This document shows positions 7,309-15,366 of a stretch of DNA of 64,000 bases, in pieces. Every line of letters starts with the position of its first letter. The stretch's first letter is position 1. A model generated the notes under the pieces. The model had not been told where the DNA came from and did no database searches. It saw only the letters and a program-made list of their open reading frames with translations. The translations under genes and the position numbers were made by a program. This DNA is from Aliisedimentitalea scapharcae (GTDB lineage Bacteria > Pseudomonadota > Alphaproteobacteria > Rhodobacterales > Rhodobacteraceae): positions 62,001 to 126,000 of the forward strand of contig NZ_CP123584.1 in assembly GCF_045277565.1 (NCBI RefSeq). Reading direction: 5' to 3'.

Positions 7309-7791
7309 TTAAGCGGTGCCAGCAACAGCCGGGACATCCAGGTTGACGCGAATTTTCGCGAGTTCACCGTTTGCAGCGCTGGTTTCCCAGCGGCACCCGG
7401 CCAGTTTCAGGGAGGCGCTACCACCTGCATCTGCGTTGGAGAACGTGCCATCGGCAACCAGCACCCATACGTCTTCACCAGCAGAGACACCGCCAGCATC
7501 AGTGACTGTCACCCACAGCACGCCCTTGCGCATTAGCAGCGCGGATTCGTATTGCGCGAACTTGTCGTCGGTTACCGATTGGTCACGCACCGTAATTCCG
7601 ATCACCTGATCAGAGGCCGCGGCCACGGCACCACACTGATTGTCAGCGGTGCCCTGAATGACGGGAACAGCGAAACCGAAGCCTGCCGCTGGCTCAACAT
7701 CCCGGGAAATCAGGGTGTTGGGTTCAGTGTTTGCGATCATGCCCAGAAAGGCGGCCGCCATATTGTCGGAGTAATTGGTTTGAACAGCCAT
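7309..7791 (-). CDS. Head decoration / structural cement protein
   Basis: A 160-residue protein rich in Ala, Gly, Val and Thr, matching the Gp24-type structural cement proteins that bind the outer capsid. Segments such as GFAVPVIQGTAD, VIGITVRDQ and GVLWVTVTDAGGV are typical of this beta-rich family. It lies directly upstream of the capsid gene with a 16-bp gap and directly after the protease gene. Confidence 0.7.
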   Translation of the reverse strand: MAVQTNYSDNMAAAFLGMIANTEPNTLISRDVEPAAGFGFAVPVIQGTADNQCGAVAAASDQVIGITVRDQSVTDDKFAQYESALLMRKGVLWVTVTDAGGVSAGEDVWVLVADGTFSNADAGGSASLKLAGCRWETSAANGELAKIRVNLDVPAVAGTA

Positions 7792-7794
7792 TGA

Positions 7795-8355
7795 TCAGGC
7801 CTCCTGCTTTGCAGTTTCGCCCATCCAGGCGTTGTTCATGTCGATCAGGCTCTCGGAATAGGCCTGGTCTGCGACGGACATGTCGGCTGTGGTGGTGATC
7901 ACACCGGTTTTCAGCGCGTCAGCGAATGGGTCGGCTTCCTTGGTGTCGGCTGCGATCACTTTGAACATCCCGGAAACCTCGGCGTCCGAAGCGTCTTTGA
8001 TCGCCTCGTCCCCCATCTTGGCCGCTACCGCTGCTTTGCGCAGATCGGCATCCGACAGACCGGTCGGCTTCACGTCCTTGGCGATCTTCGCCACGGTAGC
8101 GACCAGCGCCGCCCGGTCAGCCACCATCTTGTCCAACTTGGCCGGATCTGGCTGGGCATCCTTGGCCTTTTGGAGATCGGCTTTCAAAGTGCCGATTTCT
8201 TCGTCTTTGGCATCGATGGCGGCCTTATGGGCTGCTTCGGCATCCGAAAGGATTTTGGCCGTATCGACCTTGAATTGTTCGATGATAAGGGCATCAGAGG
8301 CCGCGACCTGCGCCGCCTTGTCGCCCAGCACCACCGTTTTGAGAGCATCGGACAT
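7795..8355 (-). CDS. Nested scaffolding protein from an internal start
   Basis: Within the protease gene an ATG at 8355 is preceded by AAAAAGGAGGACACC, a near-perfect ribosome site 5 nt from the start. Translation there would give a 186-residue protein beginning MSDALKTVVLGDKAAQ. It is Ala/Lys/Asp-rich and mostly coiled coil, as scaffolds are. A nested in-frame scaffold is known from lambda C/Nu3 and related phages. The strength of the ribosome site inside a coding region is the main evidence. Confidence 0.6.
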   Translation of the reverse strand: MSDALKTVVLGDKAAQVAASDALIIEQFKVDTAKILSDAEAAHKAAIDAKDEEIGTLKADLQKAKDAQPDPAKLDKMVADRAALVATVAKIAKDVKPTGLSDADLRKAAVAAKMGDEAIKDASDAEVSGMFKVIAADTKEADPFADALKTGVITTTADMSVADQAYSESLIDMNNAWMGETAKQEA

Positions 8356-8940
8356 GGTGTCCTCCTTTTTCCTGCTCGGGATGATTGGGCTTGCGCCCCA
8401 TTGATCCGCACCGTCACCGATGCGGCATTCGCCACCCGCCCGGCCTTTCGGCACGATGGCGAGATGATTGATCCGGATGTTTCGCTGGATCGCGTCGTAT
8501 GCTTCGCCACCAGGCGTCACACCATCCGTGAATTCGAGGGAACATGTGTACCCGGCTGATAGTTCCCGAGTGCCACCTTCGATCGCTGCAATGGCCTCGG
8601 CGTCTTTGACGATCAGGGGCAACTTGATCTTGTTGCCGTCCCATTCGGCTTCGGTCGATACCTCTCCCTTGGCCAGATCTTTCCAGTTGTCCGCCGTTAC
8701 CTTCTCAGGGTGGCCCAGCGTTACAGGGGCATGGCTGAAAGTCCGAAGGCTATCAGGCGCTCTCACCTCATCTTCTGGACGCCAGACGCGCACCACGCCT
8801 TTGTCAGCAAGGCCCACCTCCGCGCCGGTATAACTCTGGATACCTGTACGGACAGCAAAGGCTTCGGCCACAAGGTAGCCGTCATCCGTTTTTCGTGTCC
8901 CGCTAAGGGTGGCCGCATCTGTGAAACGCTGCTCGGTCAT
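7795..8940 (-). CDS. DUF2213 prohead maturation protease with C-terminal scaffold
   Basis: A 381-residue protein. The first 190 residues fit DUF2213: a strand-rich core with FSHAPVTLGHP near residue 70 and RELSAGYTCSLEF near residue 125, where His and Ser are the likely catalytic pair. A helical, Ala/Lys-rich scaffold region follows (about 196-381). The protease cleaves scaffold and capsid during head maturation. The ATG at 8940 overlaps the portal stop by ATGA. An internal ribosome site at 8355 probably also yields the scaffold alone. Confidence 0.75.
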   Translation of the reverse strand: MTEQRFTDAATLSGTRKTDDGYLVAEAFAVRTGIQSYTGAEVGLADKGVVRVWRPEDEVRAPDSLRTFSHAPVTLGHPEKVTADNWKDLAKGEVSTEAEWDGNKIKLPLIVKDAEAIAAIEGGTRELSAGYTCSLEFTDGVTPGGEAYDAIQRNIRINHLAIVPKGRAGGECRIGDGADQWGASPIIPSRKKEDTMSDALKTVVLGDKAAQVAASDALIIEQFKVDTAKILSDAEAAHKAAIDAKDEEIGTLKADLQKAKDAQPDPAKLDKMVADRAALVATVAKIAKDVKPTGLSDADLRKAAVAAKMGDEAIKDASDAEVSGMFKVIAADTKEADPFADALKTGVITTTADMSVADQAYSESLIDMNNAWMGETAKQEA

Positions 8941-10754
8941 TGTTCCTTCACTCCTTCAAACCACTTCGGGTTCACTTCTTCGAACACCTCGGGCCCAAGG
9001 ATGATCTCCCCGGTATAAGGCTGGATTTCGTCCAGTTCCGGGGCATCTGCGGCGTAGGAAATGGTGACGTGGGGCTGGTACTCCGGATGATCCCATTTGG
9101 CCCCGGCCCGCTTGGTCTCTTCATGACGCCAGGACAGGTGCGATGATGCGAACAACAACACCCGGGCGTCGCCAAAGCGCTCCATCAAGCGCGGACCACC
9201 CGCGTTCACCTTGATCTCTTCGTCCCAGGCTTCACCCACCTTCATCCAGTCGACAGGCTCGCGGCTAAATGCGATTGTCACATGAAGGTCATCGGCTGGC
9301 AGAGTGGCTTTGAACCCCTGACCTTTTGCCCAGGCTAGGATTTCGTCTCCATTCAGAACCGGGCGACGAATGTACAAGGTTCGGGGCGCGGCATCGGCGG
9401 CGTTCAGGGTGTCGTCGCGGTCTTCATTCTCTTCGTTGTCACCATCAAAGCCACCCGCATCCTTGACATACCCCTCAAGGCCCGGGAATGCGCCGCTTTC
9501 AGTCGCCGCGTTCACAGCTGCTTTGACAACAGCCTCAATGGGGACCCCCAAGCGTTCCATCTTTTCCGCCGCAGTCATCAGCTTGTCGGCGTTTTCAGCG
9601 CGTTCCTTGTCACTGGGTTGCCAGAGAGGCTTCCAGTTGTAGTGAACATCCGCAGGGCGGTCGCCCAAGGCCGAACGGATCAGGCATTCGTCCAGGATGG
9701 TCAATTCCGGTTCGACATCGAGGGTTTGCCGCACTTTCACCCGGTCGTAGTAGCCGCGAGTGTCAGCATCACCAGTCGCGTTCAATCCGCCGGGTGACTG
9801 GCCATAGAGCAAGGTCAGGGGGATTTCTGCAGCAGCACTCACGCGCAGCGCAAACCTATCCATTAGGTCCGGAACACTGCCAAAGGACGCCTGTTTCTGT
9901 TCGTACTCTTCCTCGCTATCAAGGATGAATGCACCGTTGATGCCCTTGGCCAGGCTTGCAAGCTGGAACCTCTGCAAAAGCAACTTTTCATATTGCTCCC
10001 CACCGGAGCGCAGATTCTCGGTGAGGTTCTTCACCTTGAGAACATCGACCTTTGCCTCGAACAAAAGGCTGTCCGCATTGGCAGCGGCCCCATCGTCACG
10101 CTGCACCTGGGCCAGCACCGCGTTCAAAACGCTATCGCCCCACCATTGGCCGGTGATCTGCGAATGACCCGGCACCGTTGGCCCGCGAAACAGGACCAGT
10201 CGGGAATGATGGATGCGCAGGTTGGTATCAGCCGCAGTGATCGAAAAGAACTCGGGCCGCCCGTGGCCGCTTTCGCGCGGGTCGCGTTGGATTTCCTCCG
10301 GGTTGATTTCCCCTTTGTTGAGAACTGTCAGATACTTCAGGCCGCCTTTGCCCATTTTCGACGGGTCCAATGGTTCTTCGGTATCCGTGTCACCGGTTCC
10401 AATCATGATGGCAGAACCACCGCGGAAACGGGCAATGCGCAGCGCTTCGATCAGCTTGCCACGGGTATTCAGGCACTTCTCTTCGGCCTCAATCTTTGAG
10501 ATATCAGCGCCTTCGGCTTGCCACTCTCGCCATTCGCGCCCGGCATCTTCCGCCGGCATATCGATAATCTTCTGTGCCAGCTTCGAAGTTCTGTATGCGG
10601 ATTCGATCTGAACATCCGAAAGGAGATCCAGCGAATAGAACGAGTGAGACGCCTTGTCCCGGTCGGTCCCCATGCCGGACACAAGATTGCGCAGGCCATC
10701 ACGCATGGGGATAGTCGCGCCGGTTGCCGTGCGGCGGAAATGCGGCTTGGTCAA
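8937..10754 (-). CDS. Portal protein (DUF1073) fused to an Acb1-like 2H phosphoesterase
   Basis: About 605 residues. The first 430 fit the DUF1073 portal family (SYRTSKLAQKIIDMPAEDAGREW-type start, split here for length; LYGQSPGGLNATG near residue 330), the dodecameric DNA gate of the head. After an acidic linker (about 425-450) a second domain carries two H-x-T motifs, HVT at 491-493 and HVT at 562-564, spaced as in 2H phosphoesterases. DUF1073 proteins with this tail are classed with anti-CBASS Acb1, which cleaves cyclic nucleotide signals. I chose the TTG at 10754: it overlaps the terminase stop as TTGA and has GGGAGG upstream. A TTG five codons earlier is possible. Confidence 0.8.
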   Translation of the reverse strand: MTKPHFRRTATGATIPMRDGLRNLVSGMGTDRDKASHSFYSLDLLSDVQIESAYRTSKLAQKIIDMPAEDAGREWREWQAEGADISKIEAEEKCLNTRGKLIEALRIARFRGGSAIMIGTGDTDTEEPLDPSKMGKGGLKYLTVLNKGEINPEEIQRDPRESGHGRPEFFSITAADTNLRIHHSRLVLFRGPTVPGHSQITGQWWGDSVLNAVLAQVQRDDGAAANADSLLFEAKVDVLKVKNLTENLRSGGEQYEKLLLQRFQLASLAKGINGAFILDSEEEYEQKQASFGSVPDLMDRFALRVSAAAEIPLTLLYGQSPGGLNATGDADTRGYYDRVKVRQTLDVEPELTILDECLIRSALGDRPADVHYNWKPLWQPSDKERAENADKLMTAAEKMERLGVPIEAVVKAAVNAATESGAFPGLEGYVKDAGGFDGDNEENEDRDDTLNAADAAPRTLYIRRPVLNGDEILAWAKGQGFKATLPADDLHVTIAFSREPVDWMKVGEAWDEEIKVNAGGPRLMERFGDARVLLFASSHLSWRHEETKRAGAKWDHPEYQPHVTISYAADAPELDEIQPYTGEIILGPEVFEEVNPKWFEGVKEQ

Positions 10755-12133
10755 AGAGCACCCTCCCAACTGAAGTTGCTGATGTTCAGTAATGTGTTGA
10801 ATGCGCGACTGGTTGCGTCCGCGTCATCGTCGTGTGTGGCCTCTGGGAAGCCCTCTAATTCCGACAGCCACCGTTCATTCCAGGCTCCGCGCAGAAAGAA
10901 TACGTTCCCAGCCTCGGCCTGAGCAGAGAAAGGGCTGAACCTGGTCACCTTGTCGCCGGTCTCTGGGCTTGATCGAACGTCATAGCCAACGAGCAGCTTG
11001 GTCTGGTAGCTCGTGACCTGTGATTTGCCCGCTTGCCCCGGATCTTGAGCGATACTGATTGTTGTTGCCCGTCCATCCTGTTCGGCGGTGTTCTGAACCA
11101 ACCGCTCGACACCAGCCGGGCCTTGTCGGTCATAGGTATGATGCCCGACAATGAACCGACCATCAGGCGTTCGCCCCATCTTGTTCCCACAGGTCCAATC
11201 CGGGTCATTGCCTTCGATTTTTGGCGTTCCGGCCAAGTCCCAACCTCGGACCCACTTTGTACCCGCCGGCACTGCTTCGATCGGCTTCACCCATTCCCGC
11301 CGGAAATACAGTCCCGCGGCTGGCCGGATCTTCCAGTTTCCACCCAGAAGGCGTTCCCGTTCGACCAAGCTCAGGGCCATCAGGTTGGCCATATACTCCG
11401 GGTTAGCCGACATAAGCTCCTTATTGTCGGTCAGTTTGGCGGGAACGAACGTCACAGACTTTGGCGGGATCGGCACCTTGTTGCCGTTCTCGTCAATCAT
11501 CGTGTGGTGTGCCAGATCTTGCGGCTTGTCTGCCCACATGATCGTATCACCGATCCGGACAAACCAGCGAAGCACCCCGCCCCGTTCGGGTATCGCGTAA
11601 CCAGTGTCCTGATTGATCCACCATGCGATAAACCGGGCCACCCAGCTATCAGCATCCGGATTGCAGGTTGCGCGAATGTATGGCTTCACACCGCTCATGG
11701 AACGGTTCCGGCTGACCATGTAGAAGAACTGCTTTTCCGAGAAATGCGTCAACTCATCGAAGTTGATCAGCGGTATTTGCGCGCCTTGGTAATTTCGAAC
11801 CGTCTTCTCATGCTCGAGGTGCGTGAACTTGATCTTGGCCCCCGATGGAAACCGCCATTCAAGCATGTGACTACGGGGCATTCCCCCGAGCATCGGGTAA
11901 AGCTCTGCGCTTTCATCCCACAAACCACCCTCGTTGGTGATCTGAGTTGTTGTGCGTCGAAAGAAAACCGCGCCAAACCTGCCATTGCTGACATGGCGCA
12001 GTGGCTCCATCAACAGCCCCCAGGTCTTACCGCCACCTGCGCTGCCCCCGTAGATCGTGATGTCGGCCGAACTTGCCAGGAATTGGGTCTGCGGTCCCTC
12101 CTGTGGCCGAATGATCCTACTAGCCGCGCCCAT
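10751..12133 (-). CDS. terL: Terminase large subunit
   Basis: A 460-residue DNA-packaging motor. The N-terminal ATPase has a Walker A loop, GGSAGGGKTWG (about residues 30-40), a Walker B motif ending in FDEL, and a C-terminal RNase H-like nuclease starting at VRGWDLAGTPK with later acidic residues (SIAQDPG, DDDADAT). It translocates DNA into the prohead through the portal encoded next. I chose the ATG at 12133, which overlaps the small subunit end by 14 bp; an in-frame TTG at 12157 is less likely. Confidence 0.9.
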   Translation of the reverse strand: MGAASRIIRPQEGPQTQFLASSADITIYGGSAGGGKTWGLLMEPLRHVSNGRFGAVFFRRTTTQITNEGGLWDESAELYPMLGGMPRSHMLEWRFPSGAKIKFTHLEHEKTVRNYQGAQIPLINFDELTHFSEKQFFYMVSRNRSMSGVKPYIRATCNPDADSWVARFIAWWINQDTGYAIPERGGVLRWFVRIGDTIMWADKPQDLAHHTMIDENGNKVPIPPKSVTFVPAKLTDNKELMSANPEYMANLMALSLVERERLLGGNWKIRPAAGLYFRREWVKPIEAVPAGTKWVRGWDLAGTPKIEGNDPDWTCGNKMGRTPDGRFIVGHHTYDRQGPAGVERLVQNTAEQDGRATTISIAQDPGQAGKSQVTSYQTKLLVGYDVRSSPETGDKVTRFSPFSAQAEAGNVFFLRGAWNERWLSELEGFPEATHDDDADATSRAFNTLLNISNFSWEGAL

Positions 12134-12506
12134 TGTCTGGCAGCTGGAAGGTGACAACTTGGCTCACCGGGGTCATTGATCCATCTGGCGATGTCACTTC
12201 GGTTTCGGATTTGTCAGTCTGTCCGAGCGTCTGCTTGCCCAACCAGATCTGCATGGTGACATTACCACCCATAGCCGACTTCCACTGTGCCCGGCGTAGG
12301 CTCACCTTTCCCCCGGAGGCATGCCTTTTATAGTACTCCGCAAAACCCTCTTCTCCTGCTTCTTTCAAACGCTTGTCGATCGTGTCCACTGAACAGCCGA
12401 TGACATGGGCGCATTCCTCCGCGGTGCATTGGATTTCGACAAGGCTCTGCAGCTGTTCAAGATCGACATCGATACGAGGCCGACCGCCTTTATTCTTGGG
12501 GGGCAT
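12120..12506 (-). CDS. terS: Terminase small subunit
   Basis: A 128-residue DNA-recognition subunit of the packaging enzyme. It starts MPPKNKGGRPRIDVDLEQL, and a helix-turn-helix lies near residues 25-50 (CTAEECAHVIGCSVDTIDKR), the usual terS layout. The start at 12506 is preferred over the TTG or GTG extensions because the product then begins with the family-typical basic GGRP stretch. The C-terminal part binds the large subunit, whose gene overlaps its end. Confidence 0.8.
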   Translation of the reverse strand: MPPKNKGGRPRIDVDLEQLQSLVEIQCTAEECAHVIGCSVDTIDKRLKEAGEEGFAEYYKRHASGGKVSLRRAQWKSAMGGNVTMQIWLGKQTLGQTDKSETEVTSPDGSMTPVSQVVTFQLPDNGRG

Positions 12507-12519
12507 GGTTTTCGAGCCT

Positions 12520-12822
12520 CTACACAGTGATTGCGGCAATAACCGTGAATGTTGTGGCTAGGACCGTTTGAACCTCGGCACCGTTTGTGACCCGACACTG
12601 CAGGTCATAGGTGCCCGCGGCCCCTTGGAACGTTCCGGCCGCATATGTGACAGTGAACACACCACCCGCTGCGTTTGTGATCTGGGTTGTTCCTGCAATG
12701 GGGGCTGACGCACCGTTTTTACAAACCGCAGCGATGGAACACCCGGTCAGGTCATAGGCATTGCCGCTCTCGGTAACGGGGACCTCGATCGTCAGGCTGT
12801 CTGTTCCGTAAATTGAGGTCAT
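12520..12822 (-). CDS. Small beta-rich structural protein
   Basis: A 100-residue protein beginning MTSIYGTDSLTIEVPV. It is rich in Thr, Val and Ala, with the strand pattern of an Ig-like or BppU N-terminal-like domain, including GTYDLQCRVTNG. The ATG at 12822 overlaps the stop of the upstream gene by ATGA. Its place at the head of the late operon with two other adhesin-like genes suggests a virion fibre or decoration role. Confidence 0.6.
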   Translation of the reverse strand: MTSIYGTDSLTIEVPVTESGNAYDLTGCSIAAVCKNGASAPIAGTTQITNAAGGVFTVTYAAGTFQGAAGTYDLQCRVTNGAEVQTVLATTFTVIAAITV

Positions 12823-13607
12823 GCAACATCCTCCCAGTGAGCGTTGGCGGTGTGGTGTGGCCATTCGGCTGCTTTTGAGTGCTGCGCCCAAACCCCGGGC
12901 TCTGCGACCTCCTGCCAGTCACCCGGCACAGCTGGAGTGGCGGGCCAAATTGCGGCTTCTACCGGTGTCGCCCGAAAAATTCCGTTTAGTAGATGAACAG
13001 CCCAGTCCCCGCGGACCGTCGGATTGTTCCAGACACCAGCCGCTGTCATTCGAATTTCACGATCAACTGTGATCTGCACAGCTGGCAGTTTTGGTGAAAC
13101 CCAAAACCCAGTTGGGTGAAGCGATTGAATAAGCTGAGCGTGTGGTGAGCCCAGGGAGGGGGCCACAGACAGGCCATTCGCAACCAGTTCCGTTGGTCCG
13201 GAAGCGTCAGTAACGGCGAACTCATAGCCCGTGTCATAGGGCCATGAGGCGACTGAATAAGAATCGGTGGTTTCCCATGTCGCCCCGTCGTCAGACTTTT
13301 GAATATCAAAGCCTACCGGGGCCACACTTGTCAGCAAGGACCTAAGATAGACCTCCTGAACCGTTGTTTCGACACCAAAGTCCTGTTGAATCCAACAGGG
13401 ATACCCCGCCTCGGCATACCAGCGAGTCGCGGTTGATGCGTCGAAGGCTCTTTCCGCAGAGTTGCCGTTCCAAACAGAGGATGCGCTTGCGTAAGCCTCA
13501 GACGTTTGATCCGCGCCGCCGGGGGTTGCTCGCATCTGAATGTCTGACAGTTGCGGCCTGGGACCGTTCCCGCTGGTAATATGGATGCGCCAATATCGGG
13601 CAGGCAT
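12819..13607 (-). CDS. Discoidin-like (F5/8 type C) virion protein
   Basis: A 262-residue protein. Residues 1-140 look like an F5/8 type C (discoidin) carbohydrate-binding domain: RYWRIHITSGNG at the start, then SEAYASASSVWNGNSAERAFD and TRWYAEAGYPCWIQQDFG. The C-terminal part is Trp- and Pro-rich with no clear family. Such domains bind sugars, so a role in contact with the host surface is likely. It overlaps its two neighbours by one and four bases. It is unusual to find it at the start of the packaging operon instead of after the tail genes. Confidence 0.65.
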   Translation of the reverse strand: MPARYWRIHITSGNGPRPQLSDIQMRATPGGADQTSEAYASASSVWNGNSAERAFDASTATRWYAEAGYPCWIQQDFGVETTVQEVYLRSLLTSVAPVGFDIQKSDDGATWETTDSYSVASWPYDTGYEFAVTDASGPTELVANGLSVAPSLGSPHAQLIQSLHPTGFWVSPKLPAVQITVDREIRMTAAGVWNNPTVRGDWAVHLLNGIFRATPVEAAIWPATPAVPGDWQEVAEPGVWAQHSKAAEWPHHTANAHWEDVA

Positions 13608-13972
13608 TAGGCAGCGTCTCGAATGACGATATCAAAGGCGGCCAGATTGAACTGATTGCCGCTGGTAACACCAAGAGTGGCCGAAAGACTTCCTGTCGCA
13701 ATCAATACCGATGATCCATCTGTAATTGCCCAGTGACTGGCATCTCCTGTTGCTGTCACGCTGGCCTCAGAAACAGCACTGACAGTGACTTTTCGTCCGT
13801 CCGGCGCATAATCGGCAGGTGCCACGACTGAAACCGTATCATTGCCCAGAGTATGGGTGCTGGTTGCCTCTGTGTAGGTGGTCGGCTCCTGCGAACAGAT
13901 GTCGATCCGCGTTCCGTTGGTCTGGATCCAAGCAAGGCCGTTATCCAATACACTGTCGTTCAGATAGGCCAT
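13607..13972 (-). CDS. Phage structural protein, first gene of the late operon
   Basis: A 121-residue protein starting MAYLNDSVLDNGLAWIQTNG, a start I associate with small virion proteins of alphaproteobacterial phages. It is Thr/Ser/Ala-rich and predicted mostly beta. It shares one base with the discoidin-like gene and lies about 40 bp beyond a strong terminator, making it the first gene of the leftward late operon. A fibre or decoration role is inferred from composition and neighbours. Confidence 0.65.
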   Translation of the reverse strand: MAYLNDSVLDNGLAWIQTNGTRIDICSQEPTTYTEATSTHTLGNDTVSVVAPADYAPDGRKVTVSAVSEASVTATGDASHWAITDGSSVLIATGSLSATLGVTSGNQFNLAAFDIVIRDAA

Positions 13973-14014
13973 GCGAATTCACCTCCGGTCGCCCGGGCAG
14001 TGCCTCTTGTTGAT

Positions 14015-14046
14015 TGAAAACAAAAAGCCCCAGCGTGAGCCAGGGC
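14015..14046 (-). terminator. Rho-independent terminator before the late operon
   Basis: On the minus strand GCCCTGGC-TCAC-GCTGGGGC (8 bp with two wobble pairs) at 14046-14027 is followed by TTTTTGTTTTC. This is a textbook intrinsic terminator for leftward transcription leaving the replication operon. Confidence 0.8.
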
Positions 14047-14125
14047 GGTTGGTTGCGGGCTTTCCACCCGCTGGGCCCAAATAGCCGGGCTGGCATTCAC
14101 TTGTGTTCAGAAATGGGAGAACCCC

Positions 14126-14165
14126 AACAAAAAGGGGTGAACCGCTGTATCTCGCGAATCACCCC
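14126..14165 (-). terminator. First of two tandem terminators after the replication operon
   Basis: On the minus strand GGGGTGA (14165-14159) pairs with TCACCCC (14140-14134), followed by TTTTTGTT. The loop is 18 nt. With the terminator at 14015-14046 it makes a tandem block of leftward transcription. Confidence 0.7.
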
Positions 14166-14277
14166 ATTGTGTCATACATGACTCAGTAACTGACTCTCAG
14201 TCAAGGGCGTTATGAATTTGGTTCAAGTTTCTGACCTGAAACATGAGGCAAGGCACAACCAATTCAAAGGACTTCGA

Positions 14278-14613
14278 TCACAGGGCGCGAGCCTGAGGCA
14301 TAACACTAATATCCCGTCCGTGTATGCTCCACATATCCCCAGCTGACCCTGTACTTAGGAAAATCTTGGGGTGCTTCGAACAGATATAGCGCACACGATC
14401 TTCGGTCAGATTATTCCAACTCGCTATTGCCCGTGTGCTTCTAAACGCCTCCCCATCCTTGGGAGAAGTATTGTTTTCCATCCAAGAATAAACTCGCTCC
14501 TTTTCCTTGCGCTCTTGAAGACTTTTTGCTGCCCATCCCACCAGTAGAACAGTGAGGCCAGCAACAGCACCACCAGCTCCACCAACAATAATTCCCTCAA
14601 TAGCACTCGTCAT
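14278..14613 (-). CDS. Small membrane-anchored protein with C-terminal winged-helix-like part
   Basis: A 111-residue protein. Residues 4-31 form one transmembrane helix (GIIVGGAGGAVAGLTVLLVGW). The remaining basic and polar part, with TRAIASWNNLTEDRVRYICSKH, resembles a small helix-turn-helix or winged-helix unit ending in a strand hairpin. It is the last gene of the leftward replication operon, before the tandem terminators. Roles such as superinfection exclusion or lysis are possible but unsupported. Its start codon lies inside the remnant of an exonuclease gene. Confidence 0.6.
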   Translation of the reverse strand: MTSAIEGIIVGGAGGAVAGLTVLLVGWAAKSLQERKEKERVYSWMENNTSPKDGEAFRSTRAIASWNNLTEDRVRYICSKHPKIFLSTGSAGDMWSIHGRDISVMPQARAL

Positions 14614-14691
14614 CTACCAAACCTATTTCTGCCGGTCTCATGTCGCAGGATCCAATCCGGTCGTTTCGGTGTCAATAACTGCATAACGCAT
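14597..14691 (-). pseudogene. Stub of a DnaQ-like (DEDD) 3'-5' exonuclease gene
   Basis: After an AGGAG ribosome site the ATG at 14691 opens a frame reading MRYAVIDTETTGLDPAT and then TGA. This is the exo I motif (D-x-E-T-T-G) that begins DnaQ-like exonucleases. The -1 frame continues RPAEIGLV, as expected right after that motif, and stops at 14597. Together they look like the first 30 codons of an exonuclease, frameshifted and then cut off by the membrane-protein gene. The ribosome site is intact, so an 18-codon peptide may still be made. Confidence 0.55.
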
Positions 14692-14700
14692 ATCTTTCTC

Positions 14701-15366
14701 CTATCTGCTGACCACTGTGAAAAACTGGTGTGGCACCGGGTATTCCCCATCGGTCCAGGCGTCATTGATGATGTCGATCGTGGTGCGCAGATGTTGTGCG
14801 AGGGCCTTCCTTTGCCGGTCTGGGACTGTTGGCCGCTGAAACTTGCCATCCTTGACGGGGATGCGGGTCCAGCCGTTATCAATGGCGACGTTTGAAAGGG
14901 TCTGTTGGTTCACGCATACCCGATAGGCCAGCCAAAAGGGCCGGATCCGGTTGTGCGGACCAAGGATACAATCGCCGCGGGGCTTCCCCTTAGGGTAGGT
15001 GAAGGCTTTGGCGGTTTTGAGGGCATTCATCGCGCATGTGATCATTCTGACCTTGTGCAACCGGGCAACGGATACACCGCCCCCATCTGTGGGCGAACTG
15101 TCGACATACTCACGAATGGCGACCTTGCCGCCCCCGGAAAGGGCTTCCTCATAGAACGCCCCAAAACAGTTTCCGACAGCGCGCTGGGTGTCAGTCAGGT
15201 CAAGCCGCGGATCTAACAGCTGGTGGACGTTTGTTTTCATGCCTGCGCCGGTCTGACGTTCCAGGCGGGAGCCTTGCCGGTCAAAGATTTCGGCTTCGGC
15301 CTGCTGAAAAACGCGCTGACCGCCTTCGCGAAGCTGGCGTTCGACGTTCTTTTTGGAAACTGCCAT
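14701..15366 (-). CDS. Conserved phage protein, candidate late-gene regulator
   Basis: A 221-residue basic protein beginning MAVSKKNVERQLREGGQ. The first 70 residues are charged and helical. The middle (LDLTDTQRAVGNCFGAFYEEA) recalls DUF6456-like and Q-like phage regulators, followed by a helical C-terminal half. It is near the end of the replication operon, just upstream of tandem terminators that guard the late operon, which is the usual position of an antiterminator or late activator. The function is inferred from position; I cannot confirm a family. Confidence 0.55.
   Translation of the reverse strand: MAVSKKNVERQLREGGQRVFQQAEAEIFDRQGSRLERQTGAGMKTNVHQLLDPRLDLTDTQRAVGNCFGAFYEEALSGGGKVAIREYVDSSPTDGGGVSVARLHKVRMITCAMNALKTAKAFTYPKGKPRGDCILGPHNRIRPFWLAYRVCVNQQTLSNVAIDNGWTRIPVKDGKFQRPTVPDRQRKALAQHLRTTIDIINDAWTDGEYPVPHQFFTVVSR

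Larger units (their letters stand above)
13973..14277. other. 305-bp gap between replication and late operons
   Basis: No coding region is supported here. The gap holds two minus-strand terminators (14015-14046 and 14126-14165). Only about 40 bp remain between the last T-run and the first late gene, with an AATTCACCTCC stretch giving that gene a GGAGGT ribosome site. I see no convincing promoter in those 40 bp, so late transcription may depend on antitermination. Confidence 0.6.

Noticed and set aside
11033..12154. 373-codon antisense ORF over the terminase gene
   Set aside because: Terminase motifs on the minus strand are unambiguous; the plus frame is Pro/His/Arg-rich shadow.
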